A stretch of 64,000 bases of DNA from Glebionis coronaria (taxonomy: Eukaryota; Streptophyta; Magnoliopsida; Asterales; Asteraceae). The notes under the pieces are model-generated. The model saw only the letters and a list, made by a program, of their open reading frames with translations. It was not told the origin of the DNA and made no database searches. Location: positions 399,796,433 through 399,860,432 of the forward strand of contig CM046878.1 of the NCBI GenBank assembly GCA_025667525.1. Reading direction: 5' to 3'. This document shows, piece by piece, positions 44,673 to 55,029 of this stretch; position 1 is the stretch's first letter, and every line of letters starts with the position of its first letter. Made by a program: the position numbers and the translations under genes.

Positions 44673-45084
44673 TATTCCGATTGGGTAAATCGGAAAGGGG
44701 TTTTAGTTTCCGACCATAGCTACATAGCTTGGTCGGAAAAGGGTTTACATATTCCGATTAGAGTAGCTTGGTATTCCGATCAGTGTGGTTTTTGAATATT
44801 CCGATCAGGTAAGTGTGACAGCATTCTGATCTGAAACTATTCCATATTCCGATCGAGGTGTTCGTTGGGGTATTCCGATCAAATGGGTGACAGCTATTCC
44901 GATTAGGTATTCCGATTAACATTCCGACCAAAGTTCACTCCAGTATTCCGATCAGGTAGGTATCATCATTCCGATCAGAGGGTCGTGGGTTATTCTGATT
45001 GGGTAAGTGACAGTATTCCGATTGGGTTCCGGCTATCGTTCCGATCCAAGGTGATTGTGGACTGATCGGAATATATTCCGATTG
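44673..45084 (+). repeat. Spaced ATTCCGAT motif array in E's 5' LTR
   Basis: About 17 forward copies of ATTCCGAT(C/T)AGG-like words and at least three inverted copies (ATCGGAA, GGTCGGAAA, GATCGGAAT), separated by 8-30 unrelated bases. It occupies the position of the related array in C's LTR and, being downstream of the TATA box, should be in the RNA leader. Confidence 0.85.
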
Positions 45085-45424
45085 GTTTACTTTTGTGTTT
45101 TGTCTTGTTTAATCTTTACATTCTCATTTTTATTCGTGTCTAATTTTAATTTCCGCCACGCTTATAATTTTAGTCATTTATTTATTTTACTTTTCAAAGT
45201 TTTTAAATATCGCACTTTCGTTTAATTGGACTTAGATTTAATTGAACGCCATTTAATTTTAACGCACTTTTACTTTTAATTGTTTTGCACTTTAAATATA
45301 CCACAACGACAACCTTTTTGTTCCACCAAAAGATAACTGAGTCACACATTAAACACAAGTTTTTCAATTCGAAGAGATTGGTATAACGATAATCTTTCTT
45401 ACTAGGTAAAAGCTAGTTATTAAA

Positions 45425-45439
45425 TGGCGCCGCTGCCGG
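45425..45439 (+). other. Element E primer binding site (tRNA-Asp)
   Basis: TGGCGCCGCTGCCGG two bases after the LTR; the same variant as in element D, including the C at position 9. Confidence 0.88.
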
Positions 45440-45643
45440 CTCTTTTCGTAAAGATTAACGGTTTTCTGTGAGAGACGCGTTGCTTTTTGGGATCCGTTCA
45501 CTTGTGAGCGTTATTTTTCTTGCATAAAAAATTCAAAAAATCCATAAAAATTAAAATTTTCAAAAATCCAAAACGATTTTATCTTTATTGTGTATATATA
45601 TTCTCTTTGTGTTTGGTTTCTTTTTCTTTTGCATTTTCAGTGT

Positions 45644-47941
45644 ATGCGTACTAGATCTTCTAATTATCAAGAGCCCGAGACTCAAGAAGATTTAGTTATG
45701 TCTGGTGTCAACAACAATAATCCACCGCACCTTAATAATAACAACAATGTTCTTCCACAGCCCGATCTTCGGACCATGGAGGAGCTTTGTCAACCTACAA
45801 TGTTTGGACGAGGAGGACCGATTGCGCCGATGCAAATCAACGCTCCTGAGTTTTTGTTGAAGCACCACATGATTCAGCAAGTGCAAACTAACCCATTCCG
45901 TGGATTGCCTGATGATGATGCCAACAAACACCTCGACAAGTTCATTACAATCACCCAGAGCATGAAGTTGGCTGGTGCCACAATGGATGAACTTCGCCTA
46001 CAACTCTTTCCACATACTTTATTACATCATGCCGAGAAATGGTTTGATCGTCTCCCGAAGAATTCTATTCACACTTGGGATGACATGACTCAACGCTTTT
46101 TGTCGCGCTACTTTCCACCATCCATGGTCACGATCCTTCGCAAACAAATCAGCGGTTTCATGCAAGATCCTGATGAATCTCTTTTTGATGCTTGGGAGAG
46201 ATATAATGTCTTGATTGATCGTTGTCCAAACCACAACATGCTACCTGTGACCTTAATAGATACTTTCTACAACGCATTGACTTTTCGTGATCGTGATACG
46301 ATTAATGCAGCCGCCGGTGGCACATTCATGAAAAGGAGACCCGAGGAGTGTAGAAAGTTAATTGAGAACATGACTACTCACCACAAAAACTGGGATTCCT
46401 CTGCTTCTTCAAGGAACAATCCGAGAGTCAATGTTTCCTCCACTTCAGCAAACCCTGATATGACCGAACTCACCCGTGTGCTGACTGAAATGAGCAGAAG
46501 TATGCAACTCTTGGCTTCAAACCAACAACAACAACAACAAGTTAAAGTTCTTCCTACTCCTTGTGAAACATGCGGCAGTCCACACCCATACACCGATTGT
46601 CCTTCGACACAAGGAAATCCGGAAAATGTGTATGCAGCTTATGGTAATTATTCACCAGAAAATTACCAAGCTCGACCTCAAGGGGATAGAAATATGTTGA
46701 GTTACCGATCCAACAACTACCTTTCACCCGGTTTTTCTCCTCAAAACCAAAACTCCGCCAACAACTACAATAGAAGCAACCAAATCCCACCAAGAGCTTC
46801 TAATCCTTATCACCAACCCGCCCAACAAACCCCACCCAGTAATCCGGATGTTGAGGCCATCATGAGAACCCAAGGTGAGCAAATCAAGAATCTGCAGAGC
46901 CAAATTATCAATCTTAAAGGAGATATTACCAAGCAAGGAAATGAGATTAGATCCGAGCTTCGAGATAATATTCAATCCTCCTTCAGCAATCAAACCAATT
47001 ATTTGAAGAACATGCTTGCTAGTTTCTTGCCCGCCACTCAACCTTCTTCTTCGAGTTCTCTACCTTCAAACACCATCACTAATTCGCGAGCCAATGTGAG
47101 TGCTATTACTACCCATAGTGGAGTCACCATAGTAGGACCACCAATCCCACCCCCATCAACTACACTTCCTCCACCACCATGTGTCCCTACTCCTCTTACA
47201 CCTAGTATTAGTGCACCATTACCGTCTCCGCCTCGACGTGATGAAGTTCCCACGAATGACCCTTCAACATCTCACCCTTTACCTGCTACACCTGCACCTT
47301 CACCACCCAAACCCAATATCCCTTATCCCTCTCGTTTAGGCAAGACCAAAATGCTAACCAAGGAGGACTCCGAAGTGTCACGCTATGTGAAGATGATTTC
47401 TCAAATGAACTTCAACATTAGCTTTCTTGAAGCACTTGTCCACATGCCCAAATTTGTTAAAGCATTTAGGGAATTGCTTAACAAGAAGGAGAAGTTGATT
47501 GAACTCGCCAACACACGCTTAAATGAAAACTGCTCTACAGTTATTCTTAAAGAACTGTCGGAAAAGCTTGGAGATCCCGGTCGTTTTGTGTTGCCTTGCG
47601 TGTTCAACAAAACTGAAGAATTTACTGCCCTTGCTGATCTCGGGGCTAGTATTAATTTGATGCCATTGAGTGTTTGGAAAACACTATCATTACCCGACCT
47701 CACTCCAACAAAGATGACTCTTGAACTTGCAAATCGCACTCTCGCTTACGCCGTTGGTATAGCCGAAGACGTGTTTATTAAAGTTGGCACATTTACTTTC
47801 CCGGTCGACTTCGTCGTTGTTGATTATGAAATGGACCCTCGTATTCCTTTAATACTTGGTCGGCCATTCTTGAGAACCGGACGAGCTTTAGTGGATGTGG
47901 CCGAAGGTGAGTTAATCTTAAGAGTCGGGGATGATGCATAA
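45644..47941 (+). CDS. Element E Gag-protease
   Basis: Uninterrupted frame to TAA 47,941. I prefer ATG 45,644 (MRTRSSNYQEPE), which follows the T-rich leader and opens like other Athila-type Gag proteins; an in-frame ATG at 45,590 would add 18 hydrophobic residues. Numbered from 45,590, the Gag core covers about residues 90-260 (PFRGLPDDDANKHLDKF, AEKWFDRLPKNS, IDTFYNALTF). The zinc knuckle CETCGSPHPYTDC has Cys325, Cys328, His332 and Cys337. A coiled coil and a long Pro-rich linker precede the protease with Asp683 ([11 protein letters not shown]) and ILGRPFLRTG. It ends where RT would be approached. Intact, so it could still make particles and mature them. Confidence 0.93.
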   Translation: MRTRSSNYQEPETQEDLVMSGVNNNNPPHLNNNNNVLPQPDLRTMEELCQPTMFGRGGPIAPMQINAPEFLLKHHMIQQVQTNPFRGLPDDDANKHLDKFITITQSMKLAGATMDELRLQLFPHTLLHHAEKWFDRLPKNSIHTWDDMTQRFLSRYFPPSMVTILRKQISGFMQDPDESLFDAWERYNVLIDRCPNHNMLPVTLIDTFYNALTFRDRDTINAAAGGTFMKRRPEECRKLIENMTTHHKNWDSSASSRNNPRVNVSSTSANPDMTELTRVLTEMSRSMQLLASNQQQQQQVKVLPTPCETCGSPHPYTDCPSTQGNPENVYAAYGNYSPENYQARPQGDRNMLSYRSNNYLSPGFSPQNQNSANNYNRSNQIPPRASNPYHQPAQQTPPSNPDVEAIMRTQGEQIKNLQSQIINLKGDITKQGNEIRSELRDNIQSSFSNQTNYLKNMLASFLPATQPSSSSSLPSNTITNSRANVSAITTHSGVTIVGPPIPPPSTTLPPPPCVPTPLTPSISAPLPSPPRRDEVPTNDPSTSHPLPATPAPSPPKPNIPYPSRLGKTKMLTKEDSEVSRYVKMISQMNFNISFLEALVHMPKFVKAFRELLNKKEKLIELANTRLNENCSTVILKELSEKLGDPGRFVLPCVFNKTEEFTALADLGASINLMPLSVWKTLSLPDLTPTKMTLELANRTLAYAVGIAEDVFIKVGTFTFPVDFVVVDYEMDPRIPLILGRPFLRTGRALVDVAEGELILRVGDDA

Positions 47942-47950
47942 GTTTTTAAA

Positions 47951-48838
47951 ATGGGGAAGCTTACAAGTACAACCTTTGGAGGCCGAGAATCAGTGAATAT
48001 GATTAATGTGCTTGATGACTTTGTTGTCTACAACAATCCTCTATTCGATTCTTCCATTGATAATCCACTTTTTGAAGATGATGTGGATGATTCTCTCCCT
48101 ACTTTGGAACCTTCCCCCATTTATGATTCGCCACCGTTCTTTGATGCTTATGATGATGATGATTCTAGCTCAGATTCAGATGATTATGATGACCTTACTT
48201 CTGAGTATCCCGAGCTGCCCACGTATGATGATTTCTATGAGGCTGATACTCTTTCGAGTGATTCTTCACATGATGAAGATCCTCCGCCATCACTCGATCC
48301 TACTTTGGACGATTACTCATTTGAGGAAGACTTCGCTACGTTTCTTAACACTTACGTCCCTCATGAGAGTGATGCTCCTCCTTATGATTTTGAAGATTAT
48401 CGTCTTGATCCTACTTTGGATTTGAAGAACATTCTTTCTAAGGAGAAGAAACCGGTCGACACCAATATCCGCAGCACGTATGAGTTAACACCTCTTTGTC
48501 CCACTTCTGAGGACGAGGTTGTGCTTCTTCGCGGATCTTCTTCCTACTCTGCTGAGCCTGAATGCTATTTTCCTTTAAAGGAAAAGGTGTTCGACCCCGG
48601 TATTGCAATCTTTAAGCCATCTCAGTATCCACCTGATGAAATAAAAGGAAAAATCTTTGGAAATATTGAAGACATGCTTGCACCTCACCATACTTGCTTC
48701 CACCGTGCTCCATCACTGCTTAAGAGAACCTTGCCTACTCTTCTTTGGCTTGCCGTGTTCGCCTTAAGCTTGTGCTATTTGATGGACGAAAACTATGTCT
48801 TTGATCCTGGTGGATATGTTTCATGCTTCTTCCATTGA
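47951..48838 (+). CDS. Element E second ORF: acidic region plus C-terminal hydrophobic helix
   Basis: 295 codons, in the same frame as gag-pro and separated from it by TAA and nine bases; translation could start at ATG 47,951 or follow readthrough. Residues 1-160 are very acidic with Asp, Ser, Pro and Tyr (DDDDSSSDSDDYDD) and no known fold. A conserved-looking segment follows (ECYFPLKEKVFDPG, YPPDEIKGKIFGNIED), then a hydrophobic stretch PTLLWLAVFALSLCYL at about residues 263-279, then MDENYVFDPGG. The same C-terminus is kept in element C. The acidic part occupies the place of the Athila linker between protease and RT. Function unknown; candidates are a membrane-anchored accessory protein or a leftover linker with a new end. 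Confidence 0.75.
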   Translation: MGKLTSTTFGGRESVNMINVLDDFVVYNNPLFDSSIDNPLFEDDVDDSLPTLEPSPIYDSPPFFDAYDDDDSSSDSDDYDDLTSEYPELPTYDDFYEADTLSSDSSHDEDPPPSLDPTLDDYSFEEDFATFLNTYVPHESDAPPYDFEDYRLDPTLDLKNILSKEKKPVDTNIRSTYELTPLCPTSEDEVVLLRGSSSYSAEPECYFPLKEKVFDPGIAIFKPSQYPPDEIKGKIFGNIEDMLAPHHTCFHRAPSLLKRTLPTLLWLAVFALSLCYLMDENYVFDPGGYVSCFFH

Positions 48839-50860
48839 TGATCAAGGTCGAGTCAGGCTAATGACTCGGTTAACAAAAATCAAGCGCTTCTTGGGAGGCA
48901 ACCCATGTATCTATCTTTTCGCTTTCTTTATCATAAGTGTAGGGGAGACCCGTTGGTGTTTGCTCTCCCCTCTCCTCTCTTAATCAGGGATTCGAGCGCT
49001 CAATGATCCACTCTTGATGATTCTTGACGACCCGTGATTCCGTGATCTACTTCATCCCGGTTCTATCCTAAACTCTTTTCGATTCACTATTTTATATTTT
49101 CTTAAATATTAAAATAGGAACCTCTTTAGTTGTCCTTTCCCTTAGCGAGATTTAAACAAAATGCTCAATGTCCTAAGTGTAGGGGAGTTTACTCCCACAT
49201 GCTTAAACATTGAGGACAATGTTTATCTTAAGTGTAGGGGGACTTCTATCGAAGTTAAGTGTCCTTTTCATTGTATTTGTCCTCATTTTAACCGGAAAAT
49301 CAATTTTTCGACATTTTTCAAAAATTTTGATCTATTTTTGCCTATTAGTTTTTCCCTTTGTATAGTTATTTTCTTTCCTTATTAGAATAGATGTTTAATA
49401 AAGTGGTTTTAATTTTCAAACGTTGTGAATCTTTTGACTCAACCCGAGTTTACTTATCTAAGTTTACTCTAGCTAGTATCCTTAACGTGTTTAAGTCAAG
49501 TTTTGCTAGGCTTTTATTTAGGGAGCTATAAAACGCGAAAGTCTTAACTCTCACGGGTCAAGAACAAGAACTTTTCGCAAGTTCCTATAATTGATCCTAG
49601 AGAGTCGTTTATCAAGGGAACTTTAAAATGCGATTTCGAAACTTGAAAGAGTCTAAGAATTTGCAAGATCCTATAGGCGACTCGAAAACCCAAAACTTTG
49701 ATTTAATAGGATAAGCGTCCACGAGTCTCATTCCTTGATATTTTAAACTGTGGAGAACGAGAGATGATAGAGCCAATTATAAGTCCGGTATTCTTTTGTG
49801 AATTAATGTGAGTTAATTATAAGCCTATTCTCCCATCTCTTGCTAATAATTTATCTGCTAATAAATAAAGTTGTACGATTTGAAAAGTTACTTAGCTTCT
49901 AGCCCAAGATCGTTTAAAAGTTGCTCGGTATGGATTAGAGTTCATAGCCAAGGCATAACTTATTGAAGCGGGATGCGAAGATTAGCGAGTCCGAAAAGGC
50001 CCTAACAAGGCATGAGGGCTATATTTTGTTGCTAAAGATCCAAAGTGATGTGAAGAATCATTTATCGAAAATCAATATGAAGGATCGAGACACACGACGA
50101 AAAGCAAATACTCCCCAAAAGTCATGGAGAAGTGTATCCGAAAAGACCCTAACAAGGTATAAGGATAAATAGATCCAAGTCATAAAAGGAGGCGGATCGT
50201 TGTATATCAAAGTCCAAAATAAAGATTGGAGAAAAATGAAGAAGTCGTGGTCCAAGTATGAATCTCTCAAAACTTCAAGTGAAGAAATTCCATTATGAAG
50301 AGAAGACCATTATTTCATAAACGTCTCTCGAGGTTTGAAGTATGAAGTCGCTGCCAAATATCGGTCCGAGAAAGGTCTCAAATCGCGAAGCGAGTTATGC
50401 CAAGATATGAACTTTATGAGGTCCCAAGAAGCAGTTTTAAAAGATTTTGTCCTTTAGCTAACTATTGATTAAATCGTTCACTTTATTTTCAGACTTAATA
50501 ACTATCGAAATAAGTCAAAAATGCATCCTCGTGATTATTCAAGACACCAATAAAATATAAGAGATACACCTAGGAATAAGGGAGTCTAAGTGAATAATTG
50601 GCCCACATGAGTTCGTGTTAGTTTGCTAACTTATAATAACAATGATCTCGTTTTTAAGCTTGGTTTGAAGAAAGTGAAAACATGAGGATGATGATTATTC
50701 ATAACATTTCCAAAACCCAAGGTATGCTTTTTGATTTCTTTACTTTGAATGTTTATAGTTTTCTTTCTCTTTAATAAAAGCCAACGTGGATTGATTATGA
50801 TGAAAAATGTAAACTTGCTTTGTAACTAATGCATTGCATGAGGACATTGCAATGGTCAAG
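48839..50860 (+). other. Element E 3' non-coding region
   Basis: Two kilobases without a credible ORF. Inverted repeats: CGAGTC/GACTCG (48,849-48,868), GGGAG/CTCCC (49,183-49,196), ACATTG/CAATGT (49,207-49,222) and ACTTC/GAAGT (49,242-49,255). The remainder matches C and, in blocks, D, including AAAATATAAGAGATACACC near 50,553. Confidence 0.75.
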
Positions 50861-50871
50861 TGTAGGGGATT
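50861..50871 (+). other. Element E polypurine tract
   Basis: TGTAGGGGATT directly before the 3' LTR; purine core AGGGGA only, shorter than in the copia elements. Identical at 38,355-38,365 in C. Confidence 0.65.
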
Positions 50872-52604
50872 TGATAGGTGTGAAAACACCCATCTTTTCT
50901 TCCACTTAATTACAATAATAACCGAGCCAAAACGTGTATTTTATGTCTTTTATGTCGGAATTATGCGTGGTTTGTGTTTTTGTTGTGATTTAGGACGAAA
51001 AGGAGAAAATTGGAGAAAACACGGGAATTCACGGGCATTTACGGACTTTTATTGAAGAAAAAGATGAAATACGAAGTCAAAAAGTCAAGAGTGCAAAAAG
51101 AACGGAAGTCCAAGACCAATTCTGAAGATTTATCGAAGAAAAAGTCAAAAGACGGAAGTTTACTTAAAGCCGGGGAACTCAAGTCTTATTTATCGAAGAA
51201 TTAAAGACGAGTCCAAAGAAATCCCGAGCTAAAAGTCATCAAAGTCCAAGATTAACAAAAAGATTAAGAAGGAAGGACTTAAGGGCGCAATTAAGAAGAA
51301 AGGAAGGAGGGGAGGAAGCTTCCTCTAACCATCCCCCTAATCACCTATAAATACTTCTCAATTTCATTTCATTTAGTTTTGTTGACTAATCGTGACAATT
51401 AGTTCTTCCACCTTTACTTTTATGCACCTTTATTTACTTGCACATTTAATTACATGTCTTGCACCTTATTTACCATTTAATTTCAAGTAAGTGTTTCTTT
51501 AATTTCTCGCACCTTTACTTTATCTTGTTGATCTCATTCTACTTTTCTTTAATCTTTAATTTATATGCTTTTTGTCTTGTTTATTTGTTTAAAGATTTCA
51601 TTTTTATACTTTTGATTGTTTTAAATCATTTATTTTCATAGCTTATTTTGTTTATTTTCAAGTTTATAAGGTTTTTATAAAAGTTATTTTCGTTTAAAAA
51701 GTTGTTTTTCTTAAAGCTTTTCCATTTCGTGTTTTAAAAGTTGTTAAATTTCAGTTTCGTAGCTTATTTTTACACGGTTTGTCTTAGGGATTTAGTCTTG
51801 TGCTTATGTGATTAGTAGCTTATTTACTTAGCTTATTTTTAGTTTCTTTCTACGTATTCCGATTGGGTAAATCGGAAAGGGGTTTTACTTTCCGACCATA
51901 GCTACATAGCTTGGTCGGAAAAGGGTTTACATATTCCGATTGGAGTAGCTTGGTATTCCGATCAGTGTGGTTTTTGAATATTCCGATCAGGTAAGTGTGA
52001 CAGCATTCCGATCTGAAAATATTCAATATTCCGATCGAGGTGTTCATTGGGGTATTCCGATCAAATGGGTGACAACTATTCCGATCAGGAATTCCGATTA
52101 ACATTCCGACCAAAGTTCACTCCAGTATTCCGTTCAGGTAGGTATCAGCATTCCGATCAGAGGGTCGTGTGTTATTCCGATTGGGTAAGTGACAGTATTC
52201 CGATTGGGTTCCGGCTATCATTTCGATCCAAGGTGATTGTGGACTGATCGGAATATATTCCGATTGGTTTACTTTTGTGTTTTGTCTTGTTTAATCTTTA
52301 CATTCTCATTTTTATTCGTGTCTAATTTTAATTTCCGCCACGCTTATAATTTTAGTCATTTATTTATTTTACTTTTCAAAGTTTTTAAATATCGCACTTT
52401 CGTTTAATTGGACTTATATTTAATTTAACGCCATTTAATTTTAACGCACTTTTACTTTTAATTGTTTTGCACTTTAAATATACCACAACGACAACTTTTT
52501 TGTTCCACCAAAAGATAACTGAGTCACACATTAAACACAAGTTTTTCAATTCGAAGAGATTGGTATAACGATAATCTTTCTTACTAGGTAAAAGCTAGTT
52601 ATTA
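50872..52604 (+). repeat. Element E 3' LTR
   Basis: 1,733 bp, nearly identical to the 5' LTR; TATAAATA at 51,346. Many differences between the LTRs fall in or near the spaced motif array (51,856-52,267). Confidence 0.93.
51856..52267 (+). repeat. Spaced ATTCCGAT motif array in E's 3' LTR
   Basis: Counterpart of 44,673-45,084 with the same order and spacing of words. Several words differ between copies (for example GATTAGG against GATCAGG). Confidence 0.85.
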
Positions 52605-54727
52605 CCTAACACCTTTTTCAAAAACCCTAAAAAAAGATCAAACAACACCCTAATCTTGAACTTGATAATTACTATGAATTATAGGTTAAGCATGTCCAGA
52701 TCTTTGACTAACCAAAATATAAACACATCCACAACCTTTAACCCTACTCCACGTCACCTAAAGATTCTCCCCAAGGCTCTCCTGCCAAACTCATGTCACG
52801 TGCACCAACGTTTTGGTACAAAATCGATAGCTTGGCTTGATTACTTGGTCACTACTCACAAATAAACGCCTAGGATCAAACTAAAGCAACTGGCATCCTC
52901 ATAAATCACATGGGCGATCACAAGACTTCATAAGACCAAATTCAAAAATAGTATCTTCAAGTTTGGTCTGAATCTTCAAGGGTGCTAATGAAATTTTAGT
53001 TCTTAGGGTTTTAGATGTTCTTTATGTTCTATAATCAATTGTTGCCGTCTATATAAGGCTCTAGGTTTTCTCATTTTTTTCTTGTTCCGGATTTTTATAA
53101 ATTTTCTAATTCCTTTTTCATTAATGAAAAGTTGTTAGAATTAAAAAATCTGAGTTCCATTTTTAATTTGTGCAAGTGTATTGAAGTTTCATTTAAGTTT
53201 CAAGTTTGTTTTTAACCAAATTTTATAAAAAAAAAATTAGTTATAAAAATTTGGGACCCAATCCTTATGTTTTGATCATGTTTGTCTGATTTTCTTGTTG
53301 AAGATAAAAAAAAGTGAAAGATATAAGGTTGTAAGTTTTAAGCTGTTGGTTTCTTTGGATTTGTTCCACAAAGATTTTTGAAGAAAATCTTTGTTTCTTG
53401 CTTTTACTTGTGCTCAAACCCACTCACTGCCTATAAGCTAGCCATAAGCTGCTTCAAAACAGCTTATGTGAAAGCTTATAGTTTGAATTTGTCTGTTTGT
53501 TTTTGTGCTTCATCAAAACAACCACATAAACCTCCAAGGTTTTGACCCTTTGTGATTTTTGTAGTCTCAAAGGGGTTTTACTCAATTCAAGTACTTCCAT
53601 AAGCTCGTACAACTTATTGGAAGAGCATTCTTGCCCCTTTCCTGGATGTAGCTGGGGGGAGTTTAAACCTTTGTTACTCACTCATTAAGTTTTTGTAAAA
53701 AAAATTGCATGCTAACTGTTTTTGAGGTCCATGTTATTTGATTGTTCTATTGTTGCTTATATATGCTTGTTTAGTGATTTTAAGCTTGGGTATGTGTTAA
53801 TCATGGTAGTTTAAAGGTTTTAATAGTGTTCTGCATTATTAAAAGTTGAAATCAGTTGCTTAAGTAGTGTTTGAGATAGTCTACTATTGGGTCTTGGGAA
53901 CATAGCTGGTTGATCTTATGAGTCTGCACATGCTCACCTAGTCTAGGTTATTTGTTTTAAATCATAAAATCAAGGGTTTGAATTTAAAGATTCGATTCTG
54001 CAAATTTGAGTATAATATACCATGTTTTTGAGTTTTGATAGAATCTATGTTTAAAGTTGTAGTTTGCCATAAGAATAGTGTCTTTGTCTTGTGTATGCTT
54101 GTCAAAATATCTGAAGTGCTTACTTGAATCATTAGTCTGTTATTTTTTAGTGGTAAAGTTGTTTTAGGGTTTGAAACTTGGTGCATAGTCAGGTTATATG
54201 GGGTTTATGGTCTACTGATTATTGTTTTATAAGTTCATAGCTTATTGTGGTTTGTATTGCTAGTTGAAATTCATAAAAGGTTGATTATTGGTATCTATAA
54301 AAGGACTTCATTTTCAGTTGTATCTGATATCTGACAAAGGAACTTGGTTCCCTTTCAGATATCGGCCATAGTTCTATTTTGGGCTTTTTTATTTTGCTTA
54401 ACTATTACTGATTTTGTGCTTATAGAGGGATTATTTGTGATTATTTTATCTTTTTATTGACTTCCAATTAGCAGAAAGCTTATTGGGGTGCCCTGTGTCT
54501 AAAAAAAGAAATGCAAAAACCATCCTAGCCTGGACTCGAACACACGACCTTGCTTTCCAAGGACAAACGTGATAATCAAATAACCTATGGGTTTTTTCTT
54601 GTTACGGTTTGGAACATTTGCTATTTAACACCTTCATGTTTCCACTCAGTTAAATAAGTTGTGGGCTTATTTGGGATTTCTGAGCTTATTCTTTTAGTTT
54701 ATTTGGTTTCTTTCATTTTTCCTTTAA
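52605..54727 (+). repeat. Element H LTR, second part
   Basis: Starts with the second CCTAA copy. AT-rich LTR sequence rich in GCTTAT words, collinear with D's LTR but strongly diverged. A tRNA-like fragment with a B-box (TGTTCGAGTCC on the minus strand) lies at about 54,522-54,590. No gene; the ORFs are short and unsupported. Confidence 0.65.
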
Positions 54728-54738
54728 CTAGGGCTTTT

Positions 54739-54758
54739 GCCCGCGCTCCGCCGCGGGC
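54739..54758 (-). terminator. Helitron 3'-terminal hairpin
   Basis: GCCCGCG, loop CTCCGC, CGCGGGC. Known as the rolling-circle termination signal in this family; stem perfect and very GC-rich against an AT-rich background. Confidence 0.75.
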
Positions 54759-55029
54759 GCTTGGTCCGGTGAATGGTTTGCGTACTTTTCGGCTCCGGCG
54801 TTGATCCAGAATAACAGCAGTCGACAACAGCCTGTGAAAGAGCCTTGGTCCCGTGTGATTACCGATAACAACATGTTTCGATGCCCCTGAATTCTTATCC
54901 TTTGACCCCCCTGCCATATCGTTTTTGATCATGATAGTAGTATCAGTAAACAAATCTATACAGAGAAGCAAATATAGTAAACATTAAAGATGAGAAGTGG
55001 ATTGACAAAACATACCTGTTCATGTCACC

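Larger units (their letters stand above)
43691..45422 (+). repeat. Element E 5' LTR
   Basis: 1,732 bp, TGATAGGTGTGAAAAC to AGCTAGTTATTA. TATAAATA at 44,164-44,171; purine-rich upstream DNA with AAGAAAAAG repeats; a spaced ATTCCGAT array at 44,673-45,084 downstream of the TATA box. The end is TA instead of CA. Confidence 0.93.
43691..52604 (+). mobile_element. Non-autonomous gag-pro retrotransposon E (TR-GAG-like)
   Basis: A complete 8.9-kb element with LTRs 43,691-45,422 and 50,872-52,604, Asp-tRNA primer site, one long gag-protease ORF, a second ORF, 2 kb of non-coding DNA and a polypurine tract. Target duplication CCTAA flanks it (43,686-43,690 and 52,605-52,609). By eye the LTRs differ at about 30-35 positions in 1.73 kb (near 2%), so it is fairly young. 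It lacks RT, RNase H and integrase, not merely in mutated form. Non-autonomous elements carrying only gag are known in plants as TR-GAG; this one also keeps protease and a second ORF. Confidence 0.92.

Noticed and set aside
47038..47253. Gly-rich minus-strand ORF
   Set aside because: Antisense of the Pro-rich linker in E's Gag-protease.
48006..48425. 139-codon Met/Leu/Ile-rich ORF on the plus strand
   Set aside because: Shadow frame of the acidic part of E's second ORF; Asp/Glu codons read one base off give hydrophobic residues. Not a membrane protein.
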